Below, in pieces: positions 52,124 to 63,939 of a DNA stretch of 64,000 nucleotides. Position 1 is the first letter of the stretch, and every line of letters begins with the position of its first letter. The notes below the pieces were generated by a model that made no database searches, had not been told where the DNA came from, and saw only the letters and a program-made list of their open reading frames with translations. The DNA comes from VFMC01 sp963791635 (GTDB taxonomy: Bacteria > Actinomycetota > Acidimicrobiia > Acidimicrobiales > Ilumatobacteraceae), in assembly GCA_963791635.1 (NCBI GenBank), contig CAWBTC010000017.1:744001-808000 (forward strand), in the 5' to 3' direction. A program made the position numbers and the translations under genes.

Positions 52124-54241
52124 ATGTCTCTCCATCATCTCCGCGGCGTCGGCTCCGACGTCGTGGTCGACACGTCAACCGGTGTGCCGACGATCGTCCA
52201 TTGGGGCGCTCCTCTGGGCGACGTCGATCTCGAGTCGGTGCTCGCAGCCGTCGCCCGACCGGTCAATCAGGGCTCGATCGATGTCGTCGCCCCGGCGTCG
52301 GTGGTGCCAGAACACGGCAGCGGCTGGCAGGGCCGTCCTGGTCTGAGTGGGCACCGTCGCGGCGGCACGGCGTGGGCGCCGCGGTTCAGCCCGACCTCTG
52401 TGGAACGGACCGAGCGCGGCCTCGTGGTGACCGCGAGCGATCCGACAGCGGAGCTCCGACTCGTCACCCGCATCGAGATCCACGATGCCCTCGTGGTGCA
52501 GTGCTCGCTCACGAACACCTCAGGCTCGCGTTACCTGCTCGACCAGTTGTCGGTCACCCTGCCATTGCCGCTCCACGCCTCGGACCTGCTCACGTTCAGC
52601 GGACGGTGGTCGCGTGAGCTCCATCCGGTGCGCTCCACGTGGAGCGTCGGTTCGGTCGTGATCGAGAACCGGCGAGGCCGCACCTCGCACGAACACGTGC
52701 CCCTGGCATTCGCCGGCAGTGCCGGGTTCGGCGAATGGCACGGCGAGGTGTGGGGCGCGCACCTGGCATGGAGCGGCAACCACTCCTTGCTCGCAGAGTG
52801 CCTGCCTGATGGGCGGCGTCTTCTGCAGCTCGGCGAACTGCTCCACCCGGGCGAGATCGTGTTGGAAGCCGGCGCGACGTACTCGACACCCGAGGTGATC
52901 GCCGTGTACTCGAGCGACGGTGCCACGCCGGCCAGCTGGGCCTACCACCGCTTCGTCCGCAGCCGTCCAGGTCACCCCATCCGGCCCCGACCAGTGCTGG
53001 TGAACACGTGGGAGGCGGTGTACTTCGACCACGACAACGACCGGCTGCGTGAACTCGCCACGGTCGCTGCGGCGGTCGGCATCGAGCGGTTCGTCCTCGA
53101 CGACGGATGGTTCGGCTCGCGCCGCGACGATCGGAGCGGTCTCGGCGACTGGACCGTCTCGGCCGAGGTGTACCCGAACGGGCTTGCTCCGATCATCGAC
53201 CACGTACGGTCGCTCGGGATGGAGTTCGGCATCTGGGTGGAGCCCGAGATGGTGAACCCCGACAGCGATCTGTTCAGGGCACATCCGGAGTGGGCGCTCA
53301 CGACAGCCGGGTACGAGCCCGTCACCGGGCGCCACCAACTCGTGCTGAACCTCGCGATCGAAGGTGCGTATCAACACGTCCTCGGTCAGCTGGACGACTT
53401 GTTGCGCGACCACGACATCGCGTACGTGAAGTGGGACATGAACCGCGACCACGTGCAGGGCAGCGGTGCCGACGGTGCTGCGGGGACGCATGCGCAGACG
53501 CTCGCCCTCTATCGGTTGCTCGACGAGCTGCAGGCACGCCATCCCGGCGTGGAGATCGAGAGCTGCTCCAGCGGAGGCGCCCGCATCGACCTCGAGATCC
53601 TGCGGCGGACGCGGCGCGTGTGGACGAGCGACTGCAACGATGCCCTCGAGCGGCAGACCATCCAGCGCGGTGCGTCGATGTTCATCCCACCCGAGCTGAT
53701 GGGCGCCCACATCGGCCCGCCGCGTTCGCACACCACGGGTCGCACCCACTCGCTGTCGTTCCGGGCGATCACTGCGCTGTTCGGCCATCTCGGTGTGGAG
53801 TGGAACATCTTGTCGCTCGACGACCGCGAACGCGAACAATTGGCAGCATTCATCGCACTGCACCAGCGGTTCCGCCCGCTGCTGCACAACGGCGACGTGG
53901 TGCGGTTCGATCCGCAGCACAACGGCACCGAGATCGCTTCCCATGCCCACGGCGTGTATGCGACCGACCGGAGCGAGGCGCTCGTTGCCATCGTGCAGCT
54001 CCGTACCGGGATGAGCCTCACGCCGCCGCCCGTGCGGATGCCCGGCCTCGATGCCGACCGCCGGTACCGCGTGTCCATCATCGACACGGTGAACCGTCTT
54101 TGGGGACCGGGGCGGGTCCCGCCGGGGTGGATTGCCGATGGCGTGGAGCTCACGGGTCGCCAGCTCGCCGTGCACGGTGTCCAACCTCCGACGATGCACC
54201 CGGAGACGGCGATCATCCTGCACCTCCAGGCCGCCGGCTGA
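52124..54241 (+). CDS. alpha-galactosidase (GH36)
   Basis: 705 residues. An N-terminal beta-sandwich (about 1-290) precedes the (beta/alpha)8 barrel with FVLDDGWFGSRRDD, GIWVEPEMVNPDSDLF, the nucleophile motif YVKWDMNRD, ESCSSGGARIDLEIL and the acid/base region RRVWTSDCNDALERQ, then a C-terminal beta domain. Retaining GH36 enzymes release alpha-galactose from raffinose-type sugars. No signal peptide is present, so hydrolysis would follow import by the adjacent transporter, and galactose would proceed to galT. Confidence 0.92.
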   Translation: MSLHHLRGVGSDVVVDTSTGVPTIVHWGAPLGDVDLESVLAAVARPVNQGSIDVVAPASVVPEHGSGWQGRPGLSGHRRGGTAWAPRFSPTSVERTERGLVVTASDPTAELRLVTRIEIHDALVVQCSLTNTSGSRYLLDQLSVTLPLPLHASDLLTFSGRWSRELHPVRSTWSVGSVVIENRRGRTSHEHVPLAFAGSAGFGEWHGEVWGAHLAWSGNHSLLAECLPDGRRLLQLGELLHPGEIVLEAGATYSTPEVIAVYSSDGATPASWAYHRFVRSRPGHPIRPRPVLVNTWEAVYFDHDNDRLRELATVAAAVGIERFVLDDGWFGSRRDDRSGLGDWTVSAEVYPNGLAPIIDHVRSLGMEFGIWVEPEMVNPDSDLFRAHPEWALTTAGYEPVTGRHQLVLNLAIEGAYQHVLGQLDDLLRDHDIAYVKWDMNRDHVQGSGADGAAGTHAQTLALYRLLDELQARHPGVEIESCSSGGARIDLEILRRTRRVWTSDCNDALERQTIQRGASMFIPPELMGAHIGPPRSHTTGRTHSLSFRAITALFGHLGVEWNILSLDDREREQLAAFIALHQRFRPLLHNGDVVRFDPQHNGTEIASHAHGVYATDRSEALVAIVQLRTGMSLTPPPVRMPGLDADRRYRVSIIDTVNRLWGPGRVPPGWIADGVELTGRQLAVHGVQPPTMHPETAIILHLQAAG

Positions 54242-54381
54242 TCCGACCAGGAGTCGTTCGAGGTCTGTTCGGGTGAACGCCGGGGCAGTTCTTCGACCGG
54301 TCCTCGGTGCCGCGGACTAGGTTCGTCGTCCAGGGCCGCCGGCTGTGGCGTCCGGTGACGTGCCACGGGAGGGGGGACCAG

Positions 54382-57022
54382 ATGCGGCATCGCGCGTGGG
54401 GGTGGCTGCTGGTCGTGCCGGCCACACTGTCGTTGCTCGTGGTCGCGCTCGCTCCGTTCCGTTCGTTCCATCAGCACCTGTCGTTGGCGGGCACCCCTGA
54501 CCGGTTCGCCGCCACCGTGGTGCGCGCCGGACGTTCCGATGCCCGTGCGGCACTGTGGCTCGACAACGTGTTCGTCCTGTCGTGGGTGTTGATCGTGCCT
54601 CGGCTGTTGCGAGCCGGGCTCCAGCGCTGGGCACCGGAACGGCGCCGGATGGTGACGCGATGGATGGTGGCGCCCAGGATCGCGCTCTTCGCCGCGGCAG
54701 GCGATCTCGTGCAGAACGTGCTCGCGCTCGCGATGGTGGGCAAGCGCCAACCGGCGACAGCCTTCACGCTCGCGTTGGTGTCAGTCACGTGGATCACCTG
54801 GTTGCTGTTCGTCTGGGCGCTCGTCGCGCTGTTGCTGCTCGTGGTCGGGCCGTTGGTCGCCCCGGTGTTGCGGCCCGCGCTTCGACGCCTGTTCGCGATC
54901 TTCGACGGCATGGCCGGCACCCACCCACCACTCGTCGCCCTCGCGCCCGATGTCACTCCTGACACTGCACCCGACGCTGCAGCCGGGGTCGCGTCCGAGC
55001 TCGACACCGGAGCCGATGTGGCGACCATCGGGGTGTGCCTCTCGGGAGGTGGCATCCGTGCAGCGAGCGTGTCGCTCGGTGCACTGCGCGCGCTCGATGC
55101 GCCGCGTGCCGACGGTCCGTCGTTGTTCCTGCGCAGCCGTTGGCTCGTGGCCGTTTCCGGTGGTGCGTACACCGCCGGCGGGTGGCGCATCAGCCGGCGG
55201 GACGGCAATGCGATGCTTCCCGCTGCCACCGACATGCGTGATGGCGCATTCGATGCGGACCACCCGTGGTCCACAACGGTGCGCGAGCGGCGCCGGTTCC
55301 TCGACAACGGAACGCTGTCGATCCTCGGCGGGGTGCTCAACGTGGTCGTCCGCAGCGCATTCGTGCTCGGCGGGATCGCCTCAGCGCTCTACCTCCTCGG
55401 GCGAGCGGCAGGGCGTGCCGTTCGAACCCGCTCGGTCCACCCGTCGTTCCCGTTCACCGACGCCACGCTCGAAGAAGCGATCGTCTGGCGCGATCTCGCG
55501 CCCGCTCGCCTGGTGTTGCCGGGCGCCGTCCTGCTCGGCGTAGCGATCCTGCTGGCCGTCACCGCGTCGACGAGCGCACGACAAGAGCACCGGCGGCGGT
55601 GGTCGGGACCGGCGTTGCTCGCCGGCGTATCAGGCATCGGTCTGCTCGTCGTCCTCATCGGTGTCCCCACCGGGGTCGTCTACGGCCGGCGTCTGCTGGC
55701 CGATCTCCCATTCGGTGGTTCGGCCGAGGCGTCCGCCGGCGCGCTCGGCGCCCTGTCGAGCCTCGGCATCGTCGCCGCCGTGGCGGGTGCCCTCGCCGCC
55801 CAGCTGAAGCGCCGCTGGATGTCCCTCGGCGGCGTGCTGCTCGCGGCCGTGTCGCTGCTGTTCACCGGCAAGATCGCCGACACCTTTGCCTACGGCTACG
55901 ACGGCATCTGGCGAAACGTGGCGTTCACGATCGTGGCCGTGGTGTGGCTCGTCCTGCTCGAAGTGGTGGCTGCCCATCGGCTCACGCTCGGTGGCGTGTA
56001 CCGGAAACGGTTGGCGGCCACGTTCGCGTCGGACGGTGGCAGCGTCGCTCCGCTGCCGCCGCTGCCCTACCGGAACGAGCCGCACTGGGCGACGTACGCA
56101 TCGGGGTCGGGGCCCGAACTGATCATCGCGGCAACGGCGCACACGACGTCGCCGACGTTCTGCGGGCTCCCGGCCTATGGCTTCACGTTTCGGCCCGACC
56201 GGTTCACCCTGCACGACCGCACCGACGGTTCGTCGGCGCAGGTCGCAGCGGGGGACTACCCGCGGGGATCGTGGTGGGACGGCTATCCGCGGGGCTGGAT
56301 CGTCAGCCGGTCGATGGCGCTCAGCGGTGCAGCGTTCGCCTCGGCGATGGGCCGTCAAGCGCTCGGCACCACGAACGCACTGCTGGTCGCGCTCGACCTG
56401 CGGCTCGGCGCATGGGTGCCCAACCCGCGGTTCGCCCACTGGTTCGCCGACCCGGCAACGTCGCCACGTGTGCACCTCGGCTACCTGTTGAAGGAGCTGT
56501 TCAACCGCTACCACCCCGACCGCGATGCGTTCGTCTACGTGGCCGACGGCGGCCACCGCGAGAACCTGGGTCTCGTCGAGCTGCTGCGTGAACGACCCGA
56601 CCTGGTGTTCTGCGTCGACGCGAGCGGCGACCGACCACAGTCGTTCCAAACCCTGGCCGAGGCGATCGAGCTGGCGCGAGTGGAACTCGGCGTCGACATC
56701 GACATCGACCTCGCCCCGCTCACCCGTGCGGAGCGGGCATCGGTCCCGCTCGACTGCGTGGCCGAGGGCACCATCGAGTACCCCGCATCGCTCGGGGGCG
56801 GCATCGGGCCGGCTCGTCTACGGTCGATCACAGCTGAGCGAGGCAGCGTCGCCGGCGCTGCTGCAGTACGGCGCGCTCGACGACCGGTTCCCCGACTACT
56901 CGACCCTCGACCAGTTCCTCACCGAGACCGAACACGTCCAACTGGTGGCGCTCGGAGCGGACATCGCAGAACGGATGGTCCGGCTCTACGAGACGGGCAA
57001 TAGCATCCAACACTGTGTCTGA
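54382..57022 (+). CDS. multi-pass membrane protein with patatin-like phospholipase domain; frameshift near 56806
   Basis: About 880 residues. Four hydrophobic segments precede a split patatin domain: oxyanion motif SGGGIRAAS, nucleophile VSGGAY, then at least six more membrane segments (about 320-540), and finally a catalytic Asp in ADGGHRENLG. The last 70 residues (GRLVYGRSQLSEAASPALLQYGALDDRFPDYSTLDQF) are in another frame; the break lies in CATCGGGCCGGC, consistent with one surplus base. It would be an integral lipase or acyl hydrolase. The layout, catalytic motifs parted by membrane segments, is unusual. The start at ATG 54382 is supported by GGGAGGGGGGA upstream. Confidence 0.72.
57001..57006 (+). 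promoter_or_regulatory. -10 box of a leaderless promoter for gatC
   Basis: TAGCAT, 8 nt before GTG 57015, inside the 3' end of the patatin-like gene. Confidence 0.5.
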
Positions 57023-57313
57023 CCGGATCACCACCGCCGATGTCGTCAAGGTGGCCAAGCTGGCCCGCCTCGACCTCGCCCCCCAGGAGATCGAGCGGAT
57101 GACGGCGCAGCTCGACGGAATGCTCGAGCACTTCGCCGACATGGATGCCCTCGATCTCTCGCACGTCGTGCCGATGACGCAGCCCTACCCGTTGCGGAAC
57201 GTGTTCCGTGACGACGTGGTGCAGCCTGGTCTCGACCGCGAGGAGGTGCTGGCCGTCGCTCCTCGCGTGGAGGATGGTCGTTTCCACGTGCCACCCGTCA
57301 TCGGGCTCGACTC

Positions 57314-57317
<4 letters not shown>
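57015..57317 (+). CDS. gatC: Asp-tRNA(Asn)/Glu-tRNA(Gln) amidotransferase subunit C
   Basis: 100 residues: TTADVVKVAKLARLDLAPQEIERMTAQLDGMLEHFADMDALD, then HVVPMTQPYPLRNVFRDD. This is the small GatC that wraps GatA and GatB. The GTG start overlaps the preceding gene by 8 bp and carries a leaderless box. Its stop overlaps the gatA GTG (GTGA), so gatC-gatA-gatB form one operon for transamidation of mischarged tRNAs. Confidence 0.92.
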
Positions 57318-58782
<1,465 letters not shown>

Positions 58783-58794
58783 GCGACAACGCAC

Positions 58795-60328
58795 ATGGCA
58801 CAGGTTCGCAGCGACCGCGAGGCACACGACGATGCGCTGCACGCCGACCGCCTGCTCGAGGGCGGCTGGGAGCTGATCGTCGGGCTCGAGGTGCACGTCG
58901 AGCTCGACACCGCGACCAAGCTGTTCAGCGCGAGCCCGAACCGGTTCGGCGACGAGCCGAACACCAACATCGACCCGGTCACCCTCGGTCTGCCCGGTGC
59001 GCTGCCGGTGCTCAACCGGCACGCGGTCGAGCTGGCGATGCGCATCGGTGCGGCGCTCAACTGCACGATCCAGGCCTGCACCTTCCACCGCAAGAACTAC
59101 TTCTACCCCGACATGCCCAAGGCGTACCAGATCAGCCAGTACGACCAGCCGCTGAACGTCGACGGCTCGCTCGATCTGCCCAACGGGGTCCGCATCGGCA
59201 TCGAGCGCGCCCACCTCGAGGAGGACACCGGCAAGAGCACCCACGTCGGTGGCTCGGGTGGCCGCATCCACGGCAGCGACTACTCGCTGATCGACTTCAA
59301 CCGAGCAGGTGTGCCGCTGGTCGAGATCGTCAGCCGGCCCGACATCCGCACGGCCGAGCAGGCGCGCCAGTACGTCACCGAGCTGCGGGCGATCCTCGTC
59401 GCCATCGGAGCGAGCGACGCGAAGATGGAAGAGGGCAGCATGCGCTGCGATGCGAACGTCAGCGTGCACAAGCCCGGCACGCCGTTCGGCACGCGCTGCG
59501 AGATCAAGAACGTGAACAGCGTGCGTTCGCTCGGTCGTGCGATCGAGTACGAGGCGCGCCGCCAGATCGCGATGATCGGAGCCGGCGAGACAGTGCGCCA
59601 GGAGACCCGTCACTGGGACGAGAACGACGGCCGCACGCACACCTTGCGCACCAAGGAGGATGCCGACGACTACCGCTACTTCCTCGAGCCCGATCTGGTG
59701 CCGCTCGAGCCGAGCGCACGAGTGGATCGCGGACGTCCGCGAGGCCATGCCGATGCTGCCGGGCGCGCGCCGCCAGCGGTTGGCGGAGCTCGCCGGCATC
59801 GCCGCCGACAGCGAGGCCGTGATGGTGGTCGTCGAGCGCGGCCAGGACCAGTACGTGGAGGCGGTTGGTCACGTCGGTGGCGACATCGGCCGCGCCGTCG
59901 TCTACGTGAAGGAGGCCTTCGCCGAGCAGGGGAGCGAGCCGGCGGTGCCCGCCACCGATCTGGCGCTGCTCACCAAGCTGGAGGTGTCGGGCAAGCTCAC
60001 CGCCACCCAGGCCAAGACCGTGCTGGCCGAGCTCGTCGCCAACGGCGGCGGCGATGCCGAGGCGATCGCCGACGGCCAAGGGGTTCGAGGCGATGGACAC
60101 CTCGGCGCTGGAAGCGATGGTCGATCAGGCGATCGCGGCGCAGCCCGACGCATGGGCGAAGTTCTGCGCCGGCGAGGGCAAGGCGATGGGCGCTCTCGTG
60201 GGTGCGGTGATGAAGGCGAGTCAGGGCAAGGCCGACGGCAAGATCGTCACGGCGCTGCTGGAGCAGAAGAAGTCGCTGGAGCGGGAGACGTCGCTGGAGC
60301 CCGGAGCGGAAGAGGGAGAAGCCGACGT
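58795..60328 (+). CDS. gatB: Asp/Glu-tRNA amidotransferase subunit B, frameshifted, 3' end unresolved
   Basis: About 500 residues. Part one has WELIVGLEVHVELDTATKLF, FYPDMPKAYQISQYDQPL, HLEEDTGKSTH and DFNRAGVPLVEIVSRPD. After about 59719 the frame moves (one surplus C restores PSAEWIADVREAMP), and at 60074-60075 it moves again (one surplus G restores IADAKGFEAMD). A third may lie at the start: AGGAG fits GTG 58779, 16 bp upstream in another frame. No stop occurs before the 60329 terminator, so the end is also damaged or different. GatB binds tRNA and activates the misacylated residue. Confidence 0.8.
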
Positions 60329-60360
60329 GGAGTGGGGCCATCCGAGGACGGCCCCACTCC
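60329..60360. terminator. bidirectional terminator hairpin after gatB
   Basis: GGAGTGGGGCC and GGCCCCACTCC form a perfect 11-bp stem with a 10-nt loop, between the convergent gatB and vWA genes. It can serve both strands. Confidence 0.65.
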
Positions 60361-60393
60361 TTCAACGTCGTGAAGTGCCTGCGTGCAGGTCGG

Positions 60394-62108
60394 TCAGACG
60401 AGGCTGTTGTAGATACCTCCGGATCGGTCGCCGGGCTGGCCGACGGGCTCTGATCATGCGGCCCGCCGACCGTGGCGACGCTGGTGCACGAGCCGCCGCG
60501 ACCGTCGGTGACGGTGGAGGCGATCCGGTAGACCCGGCCGTCGCCGAGACCACTCGCTCGGCGCGCAGCTCAGGTTCGTCCGGTTCCAGGACGGCGTCGA
60601 TCGGAGTGTCACTGTCACCGAGACGTTCGTCGGTTCGTCCTGGGTGACCCCGGTGATGGTCCACGTGAGCGGGTCGCCGTCGGGGTCGGTCGCACCTGTC
60701 AAGGTGATCGCGACCAGCTTGTGATTCGGGGGCCAGAGCGCCGGCCCGGCGGTCACTGCGGTGCACACTGGGTTGTGGTTCAGCGTCGTGGTGGCGGTGG
60801 AGGTGTTGTTGGCGGGTACCGGATCGTATTGGTCACCGACGACGGTGCCGGTGTTGACGATCGAGCTGCCGGCGCTGCCGGCGATCACGTTGACCGCGAA
60901 CGATGCCGAACCGCCGCTTGCCAGTGTGCCGGCGGCACACGTGACCACGCCCGCTGCCTCCGAGCATCCCGAGCCGACACGAAGGTGGTGTTCGGCTGGC
61001 AGCGAGTCGGACACGGTGACGTTGGTTCGGTCGCCGGCCCTTGTTGGTGACACCCAACGTGTAGCTGAACGCCTGGCCCTCGGTCACGAGCGCCGGTGCG
61101 GTCTTGACGATGGCCAGTCGGCGCCGTTGACGGTGATCCCGATGGTCTCGGTGAAGCCGGTTTGCTCGAGGCCGTTGAGCAGGAACTTGACCGTGCAGTT
61201 CGAACGTCGAGCCGCCCGGGTTCGCCGGATCGACCGTGATGGTCTCGTCGTAGGTGACGGTGCCGCCACTGGTGATCGTCTCCGCACTGGTGGCCACGAG
61301 GGACACGGTCAGGCCGCTGTCACAGCTGCCCACTGGCGTGACGGTCACGGGTAGGTTCTGCAGCGCAGCGAGGATCGCCGCAGCGACGGCGGCGTCGTCG
61401 ACTCCACTTTGGAACAGACCACCCGTGGCGGCCGCGATCGCAGTGGCCTGGCCGGTGCTGTCGAGCTGGTCTGAAACCCGTGGAACGGCGATGACCCGGA
61501 TACGGTCGCTTGGAGTGCAGCGATCGTGGAGGCCAGCGTCGCGCCGCCGCTGGGGTCGTGGCCCGGCGCATCGCCGAACCAGACGACGATCCGACTCGAC
61601 CCGTCCGGAACCCGGTCGTCGGGTTCGACGCGACCTGGGTGAGGGCGTTCAGCTGTGCCTCCGGCGTGTCGCCCCCGCCACTGGCGGACCATGAATTGAT
61701 CGCCGCCTGAGCTGTGGCGATGGTGGCCGTGACCGCCTGGTCGAGGGAGTACGGAACGGAGTCGGTGAAGTCCTTGTAGCTCCGACACCGAACTGCGAGT
61801 CGGCCTGCGCTGCCGGCACCGTGTTCATATGCTGGTCGCGCCAGCCTCACGTTCGCGATCGCACCACCCATGCTGCCTGTCGTGTCGGCGAGGAAGACGA
61901 TGTCCGGCTTCGGCGGGCATGGTCGGTGTCTGACACCGTCTTTTTGAACGACGAAGCTGTCGCCCGGGTTGTTGGTGCTGATCACTGATGAAGGGCTGAC
62001 GCCTGGGGTGGGGCTGGCGAGCGCCGGTGTGGCGACGAACATCGTCGTCGCGACCACCGGGCCGACCAGCGACCACAGGACGCGTCGGTGCCGTGTTGAA
62101 CTGTGCAT
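60394..62108 (-). pseudogene. von Willebrand factor A / beta-sandwich surface protein with about ten frameshifts
   Basis: ATG 62108 follows GGAGG and begins a signal peptide (VLWSLVGPVVATTMFVATPALA). In pieces spread over all three minus frames one reads a vWA domain (PDIVFLADTTGSM with MIDAS-type DxxxS, SYKDFTDSVPYS, SRIVVWFGDAPGHDP), repeat domains (TITSGGTVTYDETITV, LAIVKTAPALVTEGQAFSYTLGVTNKG, NVTVSDSLPAE) and a C-terminal module (LWPPNHKLVAITLTGATDPDGDP, then PHDQ and GGIYNSLV, stop at 60394). The order is continuous, so the gene was once whole. It would be an exported adhesin-like protein. Decay or poor sequence are both possible. Confidence 0.72.
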
Positions 62109-62412
62109 GGATCCTCCAAGTTGTTGGCTTCCGTCGGAGAACCGGACGGCCGTGTCGGCGCGCACCATCACCAAATCTGGGCTTCCCGCATCGCTCGGAT
62201 CGAACATCGAAGCTCTGTCGTCGCTCGTGCCCAATACGCCCGCCTGCTCGGACTGCTCGTCGAGTGTCCACGATCGAAAAGCCAGGTCAGTGCATGAATG
62301 CGGCACCGGGACTGTCCGTTCCCCGCGTTCGATCGTCGACCCGTGCGAGGTCGAAGTCAATTCCCCTCTCTGTGACCTTCGGTACGTCCGGTCTGCAGCT
62401 GGGAGCCGTTCC

Positions 62413-62461
62413 GTTCTGGTCGCGCATCTCCGCGGTCTCGGAGACGATGCGCGACCAGAAC
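62413..62461. repeat. REP-like palindrome, copy A
   Basis: GTTCTGGTCGCGCATC (62413-62428) and its perfect 16-bp inverse (62446-62461) around 17 nt. It is followed by GTGCTCGGTCG, shared in part with copy B at 62533. It lies in the 500-bp gap between the vWA and M20 genes, which otherwise holds no gene I can support. Confidence 0.75.
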
Positions 62462-62466
62462 GTGCT

Positions 62467-62508
62467 CGGTCGTCGGTCGTCGGTCGTCGGTCGTCGGTCG
62501 TCGGTCGT
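62467..62508. repeat. 7-bp tandem array
   Basis: Six exact copies of CGGTCGT, between the two REP-like palindromes. No spacer or leader suggests a CRISPR. Confidence 0.92.
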
Positions 62509-62532
62509 CGTAGACGGCCACCTTCGAGGCTT

Positions 62533-62576
62533 GTTCTGGTCGCATCTCGCGGTCCGCCGACGATGTGGACCAGAAC
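62533..62576. repeat. REP-like palindrome, copy B
   Basis: GTTCTGGTCGCATC (62533-62546) and the imperfect inverse GATGTGGACCAGAAC (62562-62576), with a trailing GTGTCCGGTCG. It is clearly related to copy A, differing by short deletions and compensated changes. Confidence 0.65.
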
Positions 62577-62608
62577 GTGTCCGGTCGGCGGACGGAGGTC
62601 GCGTTCAG

Positions 62609-63871
62609 TCAGAGCTCGCCGGCGACGATCAGGTCGATGGCGCGCAGGCAGGTGCGGTGGAAGGCATCGGCGGCCATGTGGAGGTGGCCTTCTGGCGTGT
62701 CCTCTTCCTTGGTGTGGCTGAGGCCGTTCGTCGATGACGAGAAGATCATCACCGTCGGTACCTGCCGCGCCATCTCGCTCGCATCGTGCAGCGCACCACT
62801 CGGCAGCTCCACATCGTGACCTTCCACCTCGTGCACCGACCTGCGAGCCGCATCGAGCAGCGCCGGGTGGAACGGCATCGGCGGGATGCGGAAGATGTGC
62901 TCCCACTCGATCGAGCAGCCCTCGGCCTCGGCGGCTGCTGCGGCGGCGTCGTGCGCCTCGTCGAACATCGCCTGCAGCGATTCGGCCGAGATGTGGCGCA
63001 TGTCCATCGTGATCCGCGTCTCGCCGGCCACGGCGGTCACCACGCCTGGCCAGCACTGGACGTGGCCGACAGTGGTGACGCCCTCGTGGCGTTCGCCGAT
63101 CTCCGCGATCGCGAGCGCGAAGCGCGACGCTGCACGGAAGCTGTCGCGGCGCATCTCCATCGGCATCGTGCCGGCGTGGGCGGCCTGCCCCCGGAAGATC
63201 AGCCGTTCGCGCTCGATGCCCTTCGTGCCTGTGACGGTGCAGATGCCCTTGCCCATCGACTCCAGGATCGGTCCCTGCTCGATGTGCACCTCGACGTACG
63301 CCTTCACCTCGGTCATTCGCGTGCGGGCGCCATCGAGGTTGTCGATGTCGACCCCGTGCTGGGCGAGGATCTCGGGCAGCTCGGCGCCTTCTTTGTCGGT
63401 GAGGCCGCGCAGCACCTCGACGTCGAGCGTGCCCACACATGCCGCCGAGCCGAACAGGCTGCGACTGAACCGGGCGCCCTCCTCGTCGGCCCAATCGACG
63501 AGCGCCACCGTCACCGGCGGCGTGCCCTCAGTGGCGAGGGAGCGGAGCAGTTCGAGCCCGGACATCACGCCCAGCGCACCGTCGAGCCAGCCACCCTTGG
63601 GAACGCTGTCGAGGTGCGAACCGACCACGAGCGTCTCGGGGCGCTCGCCGCGCAGCACGGCCCAGAGGTTGCCTGCCTCGTCCTCGTCGACCTCCACGGG
63701 CAGACCGGTGAGCGACTCGCGCAGCAACGCCCGCGCCTCGAGCCACTCAGGCGTCCACGCCAACCGCCTGCTGCCCTCCGGGCCACCGGTGCGGTCGGCG
63801 AGCCTGCGCAGGTCGGCGACGACCCGAGCGGGCGAGTAGGCGGGAGTGTGGGCGGTGACGGGAGCGCTCAT
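62609..63871 (-). CDS. M20 Zn-dependent amidase (allantoate/N-carbamoyl amino acid hydrolase type)
   Basis: 420 residues. Metal and catalytic motifs of the carbamoylase branch are present: GSHLDSVPKGGWLDGALGV, WADEEGARF, VEVHIEQGP, the AAHAGTMPMEMRRDSF dimer-domain motif, and LPSGALHDASEMA with the C-terminal His in TPEGHLHMAAD. Relatives open N-carbamoyl amides such as allantoate, N-carbamoyl-beta-alanine or N-carbamoyl-L-amino acids. The substrate is open. A leaderless promoter box precedes the ATG. The gene may relate to the urease and deiminase locus through nitrogen release, but it is 45 kb distant. Confidence 0.9.
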   Translation of the reverse strand: MSAPVTAHTPAYSPARVVADLRRLADRTGGPEGSRRLAWTPEWLEARALLRESLTGLPVEVDEDEAGNLWAVLRGERPETLVVGSHLDSVPKGGWLDGALGVMSGLELLRSLATEGTPPVTVALVDWADEEGARFSRSLFGSAACVGTLDVEVLRGLTDKEGAELPEILAQHGVDIDNLDGARTRMTEVKAYVEVHIEQGPILESMGKGICTVTGTKGIERERLIFRGQAAHAGTMPMEMRRDSFRAASRFALAIAEIGERHEGVTTVGHVQCWPGVVTAVAGETRITMDMRHISAESLQAMFDEAHDAAAAAAEAEGCSIEWEHIFRIPPMPFHPALLDAARRSVHEVEGHDVELPSGALHDASEMARQVPTVMIFSSSTNGLSHTKEEDTPEGHLHMAADAFHRTCLRAIDLIVAGEL

Positions 63872-63879
63872 GCGTCGAA

Positions 63880-63885
63880 ACCGTA
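63880..63885 (-). promoter_or_regulatory. -10 box of a leaderless promoter for the M20 amidase
   Basis: TACGGT on the minus strand, 8 nt before the ATG at 63871. Confidence 0.5.
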
Positions 63886-63939
63886 GTTGCGCCGTACGAC
63901 GCGCGCTCCGGCCGCCGCGAGCGTGGGCGTTGTCGTGCG

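Noticed and set aside
62467..62508. Possible CRISPR array
   Set aside because: The CGGTCGT units are directly contiguous, only 7 bp, without spacers or cas genes.
62103..62737. Plus-strand open frames in the vWA/M20 gap
   Set aside because: They cover the REP-like palindromes and 7-bp array, have low-complexity products and no ribosome-binding site or leaderless box.
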